This document shows, piece by piece, positions 1-12,129 of a stretch of 64,000 nucleotides of DNA. The notes under the pieces are model-generated. The model saw nothing but the letters and a program-made list of their open reading frames with translations, was not told the origin of the DNA and did not search any database. Each line of letters starts with the position of its first letter. The stretch's first letter is position 1. The stretch comes from Acholoe squamosa. Taxonomy: Eukaryota > Annelida > Polychaeta > Phyllodocida > Polynoidae. The position numbers were made by a program, and so were the translations under genes. Location of the stretch: assembly GCA_949317995.1 (NCBI GenBank), contig OX439047.1, positions 44,703,505 through 44,767,504 of the forward strand. Reading direction: 5' to 3'.

Positions 1-284
1 GCAAGAATTGTCATAGGGATCCCCGTGCTTGCCTGTGGAGGGACCCCCTCGTAGTTTTCCTCAGTATTTACACCAGAGAAACTTCCCTCCCCTGGGGACA
101 GGTTTTTCGGCCGTACATTCGGCAGCATAGTGTCCTAAGGGATTTATCCACTCAGAGCCTCCTCAGAGCATCCGTTAATCATGCAACTAACGTCTCTACC
201 GAATCCGTAGGGGCAGCTGAAGCCACCACAGTGGGTGTGGTAGGAGTGACATTATGACTTACTGGGGGTGGGCTGACTACTGTT

Positions 285-2930
285 TTACTCAGACCGGGTC
301 CCTTTCGGACCTACCTTACGGTACCGCTTCTTGCGGTAGTATTTTCTTGCTACATGCAGTGAACAAATATATTCCCCATTGTCATTGGAAACATATTCCT
401 CATCATGATTAACATCTTGAAGCTCCACAAGGGCCAACTGGAATGGTTCAGGAACCATTGCAGAGGTCTCACCGTATTGTAGGGGGGTGCCCACATCGGA
501 TTCGGAGCAAGACCCACCAACCTTTTCTTCATATCATAACCATCTATGGCAATGAAGAGGTCGCTAAAGGATGTCTCATCCTTCCATGAATCCCAGACTA
601 CTTGTTTGTGGTCCGGATCTCGCAATCCACCATAGAATTGTGTAAACAATTCCTGCAGATAGCAATCATCATCATGGGCCCAATTCGGGCGAGCTTTTGA
701 GAGTAAATCCTGTAGTTCTAATACAAAGACCTTATAGGACTCCTTGAGTTTCTGGGTCCTCTTTTTAAAGCTAACACATGGATCTTCTCTTACAATAGAG
801 CCAAATAGATATGGAGCACATTCAACCAATTAGTCATAGGTACCGGATATTCCATAAGCTGCTCTCCATTGATTGAGAGCTACCTTTCCGCCTTTATTTA
901 ACCAACAAATTAGGTAAGGTAAAGCTTCTTCTTTCGTCCAGCCACTACAGTTGACTTCATCAATGTATGCCTGATACCTATCCTTCCATGGAACATTCAA
1001 CTTCCATGACCTCCATGTCATCTGCACCCTTCCGGTAGCAGTCAATGCCCAGATTTTGGATACATTGGCTCTTATCAAAGATGCTTTGCATCCCTGCTGG
1101 CATGGATGACCTGCGATTAGGTTTTCTGCCACCTCCGCCAGATCCAGATCCTCCTGCTCCGTGCCCACTGGGGGTGCCTCTAGAATTACCCCCTGGAGGT
1201 CCATTACCAGCGGGTCCCGAAAGACCCCCAGAAGAGTCCCCAGCAGCACCAGAGTTTCCTGCTGATCCTGTTGGCATGTACCTTGGTTTGGAACCATTCT
1301 GACTCCATCCCTGGGTATTATTACTCCCCAAATAGGAGAATGCCCTTCCCCCAGAATAATAATTATTCTGGCCATATCCAAAAGGAGTTCCCCCAGAACT
1401 AGTTCTACCTGGTGCTTGTCCGGGAATATAGGTATCCTGTGCTACATTCCCTCTCAATCTCAAGGGTGCCTGAGCTCCAGGTGCCTGGGATATAGCTATA
1501 GGCTGCATACCTAGCGTTGGTTGTATCGGTACCAGACTAGGACCTAACCCTGTTACTGGTATGCTACTTGGGCCGAGGTTAGGCTGAGGCATCCTTGGTC
1601 CAGCTGGAGTGCTATGCCTAGGTTGAGCAAAATAAGAGGGGGGCATAAGCATGTCTCTTATTGGTCCCGGTACTTGAGGTATGGGCGACGGTGCTACACA
1701 AGGTGTATTTACTATTGTGAGCATATTGGTTTGAGTTAGATTAATTTTTATGACTCAGATCAGGTACAGAGGGTCCTTGTCCTACTAGTGGATCCTGTCT
1801 CGGATTCACGGGTATAGGAGCACTACTTATGGGAGTATGGACTGATTTGACAGTTATAGTCGAACTTCCTGTCCTACCACTCCCCCAGAAATGGTGACAT
1901 CCGGTTTTGTATAAACCCCGGAGTTCACGTTTTTATCCACACCTTCATTAACAAATGGATTGTATCTGATAGGTGTTACACTCTGTGATTGGTCTTTATT
2001 CTTTACCATTTCAGAAACCACTTCCGGATCTATATTGCCTATAGACTTTTGTGCGGCTTTCACTTATTTATCTAGAGTTATAGCAGTATTTTACATTTTA
2101 CTCTTAAGTAAGATTCTCTCTGTCCTCTTCCAGTTGCTTATTTTACGCTATAATACCCGTCCGAATCGTCTCATTATCCTGAGCTTGCTTGCTACATTGG
2201 AGTTTCAAGTTATCTTATTCACTTCGATAGTGACATACCTCGGCTTCATAATTGACTTTATCACGACAAAGCTGATCATTCGTATCAATATAAGTTTGAA
2301 TACGATCATGTCGATTATCACATCCTTATTAAATGATTTTCTCATTTCCTGGAGTCTTCATCTCTTCATCTTGTAATTCTTTCATATATTCTTTCTTCCT
2401 GGTTTCGAATTCGGCTCGCATACCAACAAGATCATCCTCAAGCTTTTCTTTTTCAATGACTACTTCATCTTTCCCTTTGACTAGGACATTCAGAGTCTCA
2501 TTCAAAGTCATGTAAGTTTCATTTAGCAAGAAGACATCTGGTTGTCTGAATTCCTCACCTTCAAGTATTGCGTAGGTTACATCACCATCAATGGCGCTGT
2601 AATCCCAAATAGGCACACTATATGACAGTTCTCCAAATGTTACTCTTTTTGTTATTGGAGCTGGATGTTCTGGATTAGTGCTACCACCAATTTCGAACAT
2701 CGAAATTACTTAATTCGTGATTGTTGTCCTATAAAGGTACTCCTTCTCTGTATGGATTGTTCTCTATGTACAGAGTCAGGGATATTTTCCTCACTATCCA
2801 AAGTATAATGAGGTCCGGGTTCCCTCCAGGATCTAGTACTTACATCCTGGGGGTTCCATTATCTTGGACAATCGTCTGTCCATCAGGGTTAGTTTCCTTA
2901 AGGTCATCTAACCCATAAACTAGCCATTCG
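285..2930 (-). pseudogene. gag-like polyprotein remnant of LTR retrotransposon
   Basis: Several minus-strand pieces follow one another. 2930-2700 is an acidic N-terminal segment with stops. 2700-2329 is charged and probably coiled-coil (E/K-rich). 1724-978 is Pro/Gly/Ser/Gln-rich linker. About 1000-350 resembles a capsid: an alpha-helical, Trp-containing region with a WKDRY motif, followed by an aromatic/charged continuation in the same frame after a TAA stop near 829. A basic tail (RKYYRKKRYRK) is at about 390-300 and could bind RNA; no CCHC zinc knuckle was found. Gag assignment rests on layout and composition, not on a specific domain match, and the changes of frame and stop codons argue that it is not translated intact. 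Confidence 0.5.
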
Positions 2931-2968
2931 GACGTTATGACATCTGGGCTATACACCAGAATTGAACT

Positions 2969-2982
2969 GGTCACGGCACCAA
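2969..2982 (-). promoter_or_regulatory. Primer-binding-site-like sequence
   Basis: The minus strand reads TTGGTGCCGTGACC right after a TTACA terminus. A TGG-starting sequence just past the 5' LTR is where the priming tRNA 3' end anneals in Gypsy and BEL/Pao elements. The tRNA identity is not determined. Confidence 0.45.
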
Positions 2983-3648
2983 TGTAATGGTTTGTTTTAC
3001 CCATTTGGTGGTTCGAGTCTTACGACCAGGAAGGAGAAGGCAAGACAGTAATTCCAGCACAACGGCTACCCGGAAGGTATAGGTGGAGCAGCTAATCTTC
3101 AACTTAAATGGATATGTTATGCACGGAGGCCTGGAGGGCCTCTGACATAGCTACTGAGCCCAGGGCTTTATATAGGAACTCCAGTGTTTGTCGCCAGATG
3201 TCCCGTGGGTCTGGATCAGTGCTGCCACCTATCCGAAACCCTAGGAACATCCAGCGACAGGAGTCTCCCGCCATGCCAGATGACACCTTATTACAGTACA
3301 TCTTACTGGTATACCTCTACACAAATAAATAAATGACTAAATGAGTTGATAAGTATTCTGTTTCCCATTTCAGAGCTAGACCTTACTGAGACATAAATTG
3401 TAATATAATACACGTTATCTCAATCTCAGACCAGCCTATATAAAGGGCATCCCTCTACAAGGTGTGATCCAATGTCAAGTCTATATAGCGAAGTCTTTAG
3501 ACAAAAGTAGGCCTCCAGTCCACAAACCGCGTACATGTGCAACCAGTGTATGCACAATGCCCGGGGTACACTGTGGGGATAGTGATTTCCTAAACTTAGT
3601 TTACAGAGATCAACAAGGTCCAGTGCTTTCGTGATCTCCTACACAACA
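2983..3648 (-). repeat. Candidate 5' LTR
   Basis: On the minus strand this interval starts TGTTGTGT and ends TTACA directly before the primer-binding-site-like sequence, giving the TG...CA ends expected of an LTR. A TATATAAAG box lies at about 3174-3166, roughly 190 bases before the LTR end, a reasonable place for the U3/R promoter. No second copy is in the window, so the start is uncertain. A short open frame at 3104-3301 falls inside it and is not taken as a gene. Confidence 0.4.
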
Positions 3649-3649
3649 C

Positions 3650-6600
3650 TTGTATTTGATATTTTCAATTTCACATTTCTCGTGTTGATATGAGGGTTTT
3701 ATAGCTAAGAACTACATATAATAGTCATATTTTATTCAGCAACTTAAAATAGCCTACATCCAGTGATTACACATTCTTCTTAAGTCGATAAAAGCTTTCT
3801 GCATCCATTTGAACTGGTTTCGTTATACTGTAGTGATATACCGCCCTACCACTTAAAACCAGATGTTGTATACATAGTGTAGGAAAATTGGCTCAAGTCC
3901 AACTTTATACCCCCTGACTATTAATAGATACACTGGTTTCCTTTTTGGACATCGGTATGCTCCTTACAGCACTAATGTAAAGCTTTCCATTTAGCACATT
4001 GCGAAGCATCTTGTATTCAATTTCTCTGCAGTCATGATAATGTATACAATTGCTACTCTTGGGCTTGTTTCCATTTCAAGCACATGGGGTTTGGTGGTGC
4101 AATCGTAGCACTACTGTCACTAAGGGAGAACACTGTGATCAGCACATAGTGATTTGAAGCCAATGTCGCCGTCAGATACATTGAAACAAACCCCTGGAGG
4201 ATAAACTTTGCCTTGGTATAACATGTCACTCAAGGTTTAAGGTAGGAGAACATATCTAGAAGCATTATCTTTTTCTTAAGGTGGTTTTAATCCCAACCAT
4301 ACAGTACCTTTAGATTGCTCTACCATGATATCATGTCAAGTTTTGAAAAGATGGGCATAGCAGTTGCCTGATGACTAGGTATGGTAAAGTTATAATTGGT
4401 GTTATGTTTATCCAGTTCACAATACACACACCGTGCAAGACCTAAAAGGCGAAGGGGTTTGAAAGAGGGCGTCGTACACTGTCAGCCCGTCTACCTAAAT
4501 ATACAGTGCAATGCTTTTCATTGTGCCTTACAGTATTACCCTGGATAGGCATGAACGCCCATACCAGATGTGCAAAGTACTGTAGCTACAAGTGGTTCCC
4601 CTGCCTAATTACAGGGCTATTTGTAGCCGATTTACAATGCGGGCTGAGAGTGTAAAAACGTTTGACCCCTTGGGGGGGGGGGGGCATACAAATCTTTGAG
4701 CCATCTTGGGGGCATAAAAAAGCCTAGAAAAAAACTATTCTGTGCAAAGGAGGGGGTGGCGCAACTGAGGGAAGTGCGTGAGAAGAAGAACACGGCAATT
4801 GCATACCAGGTATACCTTTATATGGTGGGATCAATAGGGAGTATTGCCCAACAATAACTGATGGTGGACCTGGATGGCTGGAGGTCACTCAGAATGACGC
4901 CTTACGGGATTGATGTGGTGCTAGAGTTGTTGATCTACACCTTGAATATGGATGTGAGGAACTATACCTTTTTGTGCCCAGAATTATTTGAAGAATTTTA
5001 CATTATTTTACATTGTTTCATGATTGTATCATTTTGTTGATAAGCCCTTGTGCTATTTCAATCTTCTTTGATATGGGCTCGGCATCACATTTTCTTAATA
5101 CTCATAACCCAGTGAAGACTTTCAGTTAAGGACATGGTATTCCTGATCAGGTCTGGTAACCATAGTTACCAAAACATTCCATTTGTTGTCATTTATTGGT
5201 ATTTGGTCTCTCTTGTGCTATATACACCCACATTCCCTGCAATCTTAAGACCTTACATAACATTCAAACTTGATTCTGTCTGCATCTGTCCTGTTACACA
5301 GGAAACATAATATGTTATAATAGTAACAATGCATGGCTTATCTTTATGGATATGAACAGTTATTGTAAAATATAATTGGAGGATGGGAAACTGTGTGTGT
5401 GATCCATCATCATTTTGGTACCTGTCAGATTTTAGCTTCTTGCCCCTTAATGAATCACATAAAATGACTGTTCATTTTCAAGTTTTGACTCACTGTGCCT
5501 GTTATAATGGAGATAAAGCCAAATGAATGGTTGTATCATAATCGGGGGGTCATAAGCATTCCAAAGAGGGTCTAACTTTGCAGATTGGACCAGTAGAAGT
5601 ATCTGGATGGAAATTTCTTTCAATATACATGCATTTAAGCCCAAAACCGCGCTTAAATGCGCGCTTGGGCACCTAAGGGTTAAAACCAGACGGAAGCTAC
5701 AATTGCTAGTCAAAATGTGGAGAGTGGTCCAATATGACAATAATGTCATACAACCAGTTAGGGAACTACACGGAAACAGCAAGGTTCACCTAAAGTCCAC
5801 TTCACCATGGTGTACAATTATGGGACAATTGCACTGCCGCACAACAACACCAAGAAACACAGGAGAAATTTCTTATTATAGTCTCACCAATGCCAAGTTA
5901 GTGGGCTGAGACAAGGGTTTAAACCTCACCAATGAACATACCAGGGTACTTTATTGTTGTGTCTTTCGTGATTTAATAATGCGTGGTACAAATAGTACTC
6001 TGCATTCTGTCTTCTATGTGTATTTGTATTATGGCTCCTGTTGGAGATCTAATTGTCTAGATAAAATGAGCCAATAAATCTTTCAACAACAAAATGTTGA
6101 CCACCCGTGGAAGGGGGGGGGGGTAAAACCTTTCGCATGGATATCTGTATGGGAATAATTATGTTCAAGGACGTAGGACATTCCTAGCTGACAGATGATA
6201 AGTACACTGTCGTGTTATTGCAGGAATGGGGCTGGGGGGGGGGCTGCCCCCCCCCAATAATGAGGAAGTTCCCTTTATAAGCCTATATAAAAATATAGCA
6301 GGCCCCCCAACCGAGACCCCTGGCCCCCCCCCCCAATAAAGATTCGCTTCCTACGCTCCTGTAGATGATATACCTCTATATAGATCACTTTAAGGCAAAT
6401 TAAACAAGATGAACACCATTAAAAGCTATAGTCAATGCTTAAAAGTCTTTAGAGGCATGTAAAATGTAAATGCATTCATTCTATGAATAACCGTGCCATG
6501 GTAATCATGTAAAAGGTCCCTGAGAAGTGCCAATGGTAGAACATTCATACACGGTAATGCCAATGGTTGTTCATGTATTTCAAAATGATACACCATCCTC

Positions 6601-7299
6601 CCTGTCACAATAATCATAACTTATATAAGACAAACTTTTATTTTTAGCCAGGATAAAAGGAAGACTCACACACCCATCACGGCCTATACATTTCTAATAG
6701 TGTTTTACCTGTTATGTACAACAGTGGCTAAAATAGGCTCTACGTGGGTTATACATATCTATATTCTGATATACATCTCACAATGGTAAACTTTATCTGG
6801 CGCTCCAAGGGCCGCATCATTCCTTAAGGGTTATCCATACTTAGAATTAGGGTATATTTTTGCTGCGAGATGGGGGTGAATTTGAGTTTTTTTTTCTATT
6901 TTCCCCTCTGACCGACCAAAGTTGGAGGTGAAAAATTCTGTAATCCAAGTTATTAGAATCAAATGGCCTAAGTATTCTCTTCAGCGCTGCAGTGATCTAT
7001 CACACCATCTTTCAATGGTGAAACAAACTTTTTAGGGTCTGATGTATTAAGTGTTCTGGATCTCATACATGGTTATACCTCCAGTGTCTGCATACGTCCA
7101 TACCAATCAGTGTATAGTGTCCCAGATCCATGTGTGAAGGTCAATAAGTTGCCAAGGTCAGTGCTCCAGGGCTGGCCATCAGGTAGGTTTAGGTAACACC
7201 CAACATCCTGCTGTTGTCATATTGGCTACTCGCCAAAACCCATGTCCACTTCTCATTGCCTTGATGGAAGGTCACAATTATGTCACTTACTCTCAGTGG
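3650..7299. other. Noncoding stretch, no gene recognised
   Basis: No open frame with coding character is visible. The region is AT-rich with homopolymer G/C runs near 4671-4684, 6113-6122 and 6233-6255, and a small GC-rich hairpin around 5640-5670. Confidence 0.6.
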
Positions 7300-8925
7300 T
7301 GCACTGCAAAAAATGTGTGTTGTGGGAACAAACTAAAACGTAACACATGGATATTCAACCCACGTTTAACAGTTTACTCACTTCATGTACATTAACACAC
7401 TTTTCATAACACACTTACACACTTTTTTTTCAAAAGTGTGCAGGTATTGAAAAGTGTGTTCAATCAACACACATTTTAACACTTTGCAATACACAAATGC
7501 CAGCTCGCTCTTATCACTTGTATTATGTAACACATACCCCTCACCTGGCTGAAGGTCAGTTATAACAGTTATATACATTCAGTTTGAATCTGTAGCTGCT
7601 GGAGAGAGGAGTGTCTTCACTTCTCTGCTTATTTCTGGTAAGTTATTTTATATATCATCTTCAAGATTATTGTTATACAAGCTGAAATACAAGCTGTAGT
7701 ATATTGTAGGAAGTTTTTTTTTATCATAGAATTACATTTGTATAAAGAAAAAAAATATATGGGTATGCCAGCTTACATATCATGTACCATCCAGTTTTTG
7801 TTTTTGTTCATGTTGCAAACAATGATTTGTCATATACTTGCAGTATATCTATTCTATTTCAGAAAACTACAATTAGCTTGCTCCAATTATAGGCAATATT
7901 CAATACTTATTTGTGAAGGGTAATAACAGGAATAAGCAAGTGACCCTAGATATTCAGCCTATTTTCTTATAATTATATCTCAATTGTTTTTATTTTCTAT
8001 TTCAGAAAAAATACAAATAGCTTTCTTCACTCACTGTCATGGACCTATCTGTGCCTGCCTCATGTCACCTGTACTTATATCACGTCACCTGTACCTATAT
8101 CACGTCACCTGCACCTATATCACATCACCTGTACCTATATCATGGCACCTGTACCTATATCATGTCACCTGTACCTATATCACATCACCTGTACCTATAT
8201 CACGTCACCTGCACCTATATCACATCCCCTGTACCTATATCACATCACCTGTACCTATATCATGGCACCTGTACCTATATCACATCACCTGTACCTATAT
8301 CATGGCACCTGTACCTATATCATGTCACCTGTACCTATATCACATCACCTGTACCTATATCATGGCACCTGTACCTATATCATGTCACCTGTACCTATAT
8401 CATGTCACCTGTACCTATATCATGTCACCTGTACCTATATCACAATACCTGTACCTATATCACATCACCTGTACCTATAACACATCACCTGTACCTATAT
8501 TATGTCACCTGTACCTATATCACGCATAGGAAAGAAAGACTCCACATGTGGATCCATAATGTTCAAGGATTACAATAAATTGATGAAGAATGGCAGAAAA
8601 ATGATGAAAATAATAAAGGTTATCCATAGCTACCCCTGCCTGCCCCCCACCTCACCTCACCCACCCAAAAATCCCACCCCACAACCCAATTAAAGAACTA
8701 AAACACTTAATTATTCAACACACTTTCATTCTACATGTTTTCCAGCACTACACACATTATCTTTAACACACTTTATATTGTACACACTTTTTATACAACA
8801 TACTTCTAACATTAACACACTAATGTTAAAAGTGTGTTGTGTGTTGAGAAAATAAGCGAGTAAAATTCTGCTGCAAATAAGTGTGTAACAAAGCATGTAA
8901 ACTCAACACACATTATTTGCGCGCA
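7300..8925. mobile_element. Candidate nonautonomous TIR element carrying a minisatellite
   Basis: The left end (TGCACTGCAAAAAATGTGTG) and the reverse complement of the right end (TGCGCGCAAATAATGTGTG) match over about 22 bases with one indel. Both flanks of the core are dense in AACACACTTT and AAAGTGTGTT motifs (7380-7500 and 8710-8910), like subterminal transposase-binding repeats. No convincing target-site duplication was found and no transposase is encoded. The 20-bp minisatellite sits in the middle. Confidence 0.4.
8061..8520. repeat. 20-bp minisatellite, 23 copies
   Basis: The unit is approximately CACRTCACCTGTACCTATAT, repeated head to tail 23 times with a few substitutions (CATG/CACG/CACA variants, one ATACCTG). 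Three units make exactly 60 bases, so all three forward frames stay open and show the same cyclic 20-residue peptide. The open frames are a by-product of the repeat, not evidence of a protein. Confidence 0.95.
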
Positions 8926-9247
8926 CTTGTCATTAACTGTTTGGCCTTGTTATTAAGTTTTCCCCATCGAGATATGGAAGATTTACTCTGCTACATGTGT
9001 GTTTGTATACATGATGATGTACCTATTGGCCAAATAAAGTTTGAAACTTGTTCAAAAAAAGAAACACCTACAAGAAACTATGTGGAGGAACGACTTTGAA
9101 AAAGTCAAGGAGAGTTTGCTCCTGTAAAACACATGGGCCGGGTCGAGCTAGAAAGTATGTTATGTATCTTCTAGATGGTAGCAACCAGGCTGATACTGGT
9201 AGTTGTCATACTCCATAACAATGAATAGTGAGAATATATAGCAACAC

Positions 9248-9370
9248 AAAGAGAGAGCGAGAGAGAGAGAGAAAGAGAGAGGGAGAGAGAGACAGACAGA
9301 CAGACACACACACACACAGATAGAGACAGAGACACACAGACATAAAGACAGACATACAGACAGAGCGAAG
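9248..9370. repeat. GA/GACA/CA compound microsatellite
   Basis: Continuous purine-rich GAGA, GACAGACA and CACACA runs. Long open frames of Ser/Leu/Val/Cys on the opposite strand arise from it and are not genes. Confidence 0.9.
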
Positions 9371-9459
9371 ACAGGGGTGAGGGTGAGGGGTGAGAGAAAG
9401 ACTGCTGCATCCATAGAATATGATATGTGATAAGCAGTAAATCCACTAGGACGCACGGC

Positions 9460-9650
9460 TAATGCGTCAGCGATGCGTCTGTTTTGGGGTCAATCGCATG
9501 CGTCTCAGCTGTGCGTCTGGTCGTGCGTCTTCAAAAAAATCTCAGCTTCATGAGTCGCTTCCACTGGCCGTGAGTGTGCGTCTGTAGCAGACGCGTGGAA
9601 GACGCACACCTGAGACTACTTCCACTATGCATGCGTCTGTCTGTGCGTGT
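9460..9650. promoter_or_regulatory. Left subterminal TGCGTC/GACGCA repeats
   Basis: About ten copies of TGCGTC or its complement GACGCA lie within 200 bases of the left end, in both orientations. Repeated subterminal motifs typically bind the transposase or its partner DNA-binding protein; that function is inferred. Confidence 0.6.
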
Positions 9651-10436
9651 GGTCACGTGACCTCTGTTTGGGTCTTTCGTGGGAGAGGAAAGTCGGTGGT
9701 GTTTGGAAATCTTTGCTACTGAAAACATCATGTCACGCAAAAGAAAACAGGTTGAGATTCAGGCACAGGCGCAGTCTATAGAAGAGGAACGTCTGCAGAA
9801 TCTGAGGAACCTGGCAGCCTATGTCATCATGGATGATAACTTGGATGACGACTACATCTTGCACAACCACAAGGTGCAGAGGTCACACACGTATTGGATG
9901 CACCCATATCTGCGTTCAAGGAAGGAGGAAAGGATGAAAAGATCCCTTGCAGGCTGGAAGAGGATTTTCTGAGGGTGAGAATTTTTTATGCTGTTTTACC
10001 AGTACATTTATTGTCATCCCCATGTCACAGGTCAATGTCGACATAAGGCCTAGTCTCGTGCCTCTGTTATTTCTTATTTTCATGGAATTAAAACATATCA
10101 ATAAAAAGAATTGGCCATGTCCTCAAAAACAATTTCAGATGCACACTCATGAGATGGAGTCTATATGGACCCCTATGTAAAAAGTGTCATCTCTTTGAAA
10201 ACCATAAACCTAAAAATAAAAAAAACATTTTCTTGGCATTAACATATTTTTTTGCCTTATTTCCAGCTCGGTTGCATTTCTGAGTTCAAGAAGACTACAC
10301 GCATGTCACCAGAGGTGTACAAGGACCTGCTAGAGATGGTGCGACCGTACATCACATACCAGGACACATCTTTCCGTGATGCAGTCACAGCTGAGGAGAG
10401 GCTGAGCTTGACTATCAGGTATCTGACAAGAGGTAA

Positions 10437-10752
10437 GGGAGTGATCATTTTTTAACAACAGAGGGGGGGGGCTGGTGGGTTTGCGCGCGGGCGCGCGAAA
10501 AAAATTTCAATCTCCCCCTCTTGTGAGGGTAAAATTTTTTCGACCCCCCCATAAGGGACAAAAATCGCGCGCGAACGTCCCCTTTTAGCCTATAGTAATG
10601 TGCGGGGTTTTCCACTGAAAACAGGTGAAATTATTTTGACCCCCGCAATCAGAGGTGTTGAAAAAATTCTGACCCACCCGTCAAGGGGTTGAAAAAATTC
10701 TGACCCCCCTCAAACCCACCAGCCCCCCTGTTGTTAAAAAATGATCACTCCC
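10437..10752. mobile_element. 316-bp MITE in transposase intron, TAA duplication
   Basis: The first about 45 bases (GGGAGTGATCATTTTTTAAC...) are the near-perfect reverse complement of the last 45, and both sides carry TAA (10434-10436 and 10753-10755). The 3-bp duplication points to a Harbinger-type nonautonomous element. It lies in the intron after exon 2 and leaves the donor site at 10433 intact. Confidence 0.85.
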
Positions 10753-11525
10753 TAAGAAGTTTGAGTCTGTACAGACACAAAAGGGTGAAATTTTTCCTTC
10801 TCGTTTATCTCAAGTTAAGAATTAGATTAATACATTTTCTTTTATTTATGGCCAAAAAGTTGTGAGTCGCTTTATATCAAAATAATTTGATTAACTTCAC
10901 ACAATATTTCAGTAAATTATTCTAAATTATGTGTTTTTCCTCTCCAGGAGACAGTGTTACGACTCTTCACCAGGGTTACCTTGTAGGTGAGTCGACGGTG
11001 CTACCCATAGTGAGAGACACTTGCAAAGCCATCTTCAGAGCCCTGCATGAAACCTACTTGAAGGTATGTGTCATTAGACTATGTTGATGTCCCCCCCCCC
11101 AAAAAAAAGAAAATAAAGTACATTTCTGCTAAAAATGTAATATAAGGAACCACTTTTATACTTTCTGTGACATGGTAATAGATCTTTCATTCCATATAAA
11201 ACTCTTCAATAAAAAAAAATTCCTGAAGTCTGAGTGTGGGAGTAAAAGAATTACCCATCTGGAGAAGCGCAAGTCTAAGCCTGCTTCTATCTGACTGTGA
11301 TTTTTTTAAATGTTTCAGCCACCTACCACGAGGGATGAGTGGTTAGCCATAGCCAAAGGGTACCACGACAAGTGGAACATGCCACATGTTCTGGGTTCTT
11401 TGGATGGGAAGCACATCCGGATTAAGAAGCCAAAGAAGTCTGGTTCGAACTATTACAATTACAAAGGATATTACAGCATAAGTCTGTTTGCCTTAGTTGA
11501 TGCAGACTATAAGTTCACATATGTG

Positions 11526-12129
11526 AGCCAGCAAGCAGAAAGGACAGTTACTGCGGGATTAAATACCAGATTTAGCCACCAGGGGGCACCACTATGGACT
11601 AGAATAGGAAAAATATGACTAAAACTGTTATAGGCTACTTTTTTATGGAGAATTCAATGGTTTTTGATAAAACGTTCTATTTTGGGTGGAAAGGTTCCAA
11701 ATTTGACATGTAAAAAGAATGTTTTTGGGCCAAAATAGGCATTTTTGTTAATTTCTGTTGCCATGGAAACATGATTTTCATTCTAAATAGGAAAATCAAT
11801 GAATCCATTTGAAGGAACATCCCACAAGGTTACTATGGCGAAAACAGAATGAAAATACCATTTCTAGATCAAAAGTTATGGGCAAAAGAATAAAAATTTA
11901 TACGAATTTAGCTAATTAGCATAAATTATGCTTATTAGCTATATATCTCATGACCAATTAGACATAGAGCTTATTAACATTCTTGAAATGGTCACACCTA
12001 CCCATATCTAGCAAGCCATTCCTCCAAAACTAACAGGAGTATCTTCTCATGCTATGTATCACTGTAAAGCTAATGATTTGAATTTTAAAGTTGACTTTTA
12101 GCACAGAGCACCCTTTCTCCTTCCCTCTA
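11526..12129. mobile_element. 604-bp insert in transposase exon with 10-bp duplication
   Basis: CACATATGTG occurs at 11516-11525 and again at 12130-12139. Removing one copy and everything between rejoins the transposase frame (KFTYV to DVGAEG), so this is a clean insertion into an exon. The insert has no obvious terminal inverted repeats or coding frame. It contains a CTCF-like CCACCAGGGGGCAC (about 11,578) and an X-box-like GTTGCCATGGAAAC (about 11,758). Part of it resembles the repeat at 38.7-39.0 kb. Confidence 0.75.

Larger units (their letters stand above)
1..3648 (-). mobile_element. LTR retrotransposon, 5' part only (runs off left edge)
   Basis: Read on the minus strand, the order is a candidate 5' LTR (3648-2983), a primer-binding-site-like sequence (2982-2969), then gag-like coding pieces down to about 285. 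This is the usual order for Gypsy (Metaviridae) or BEL/Pao elements. No protease, reverse transcriptase or integrase is visible, and those would lie beyond position 1. The gag-like pieces carry an in-frame stop and frame changes, so this copy looks inactive. Clade assignment is not possible without pol. The boundaries of the LTR are inferred from TG...CA ends and position, because the matching 3' LTR is outside the window. Confidence 0.6.

Noticed and set aside
1045..1302. Plus-strand Pro-rich frame
   Set aside because: It is antisense to the Gly/Ser/Pro-rich gag linker.
3007..3027. GGTTCGAGTC as a tRNA B box on the plus strand
   Set aside because: No A box or cloverleaf arms at the right distance.
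7984..8693. Long overlapping open frames of about 110-180 codons
   Set aside because: They are produced by the 20-bp tandem repeat, which keeps all three frames open with the same cyclic peptide.
9160..9456. Two 90-98 codon minus-strand frames resembling hydrophobic segments
   Set aside because: They lie on the GA/CA microsatellite; the apparent membrane-like runs are low complexity.
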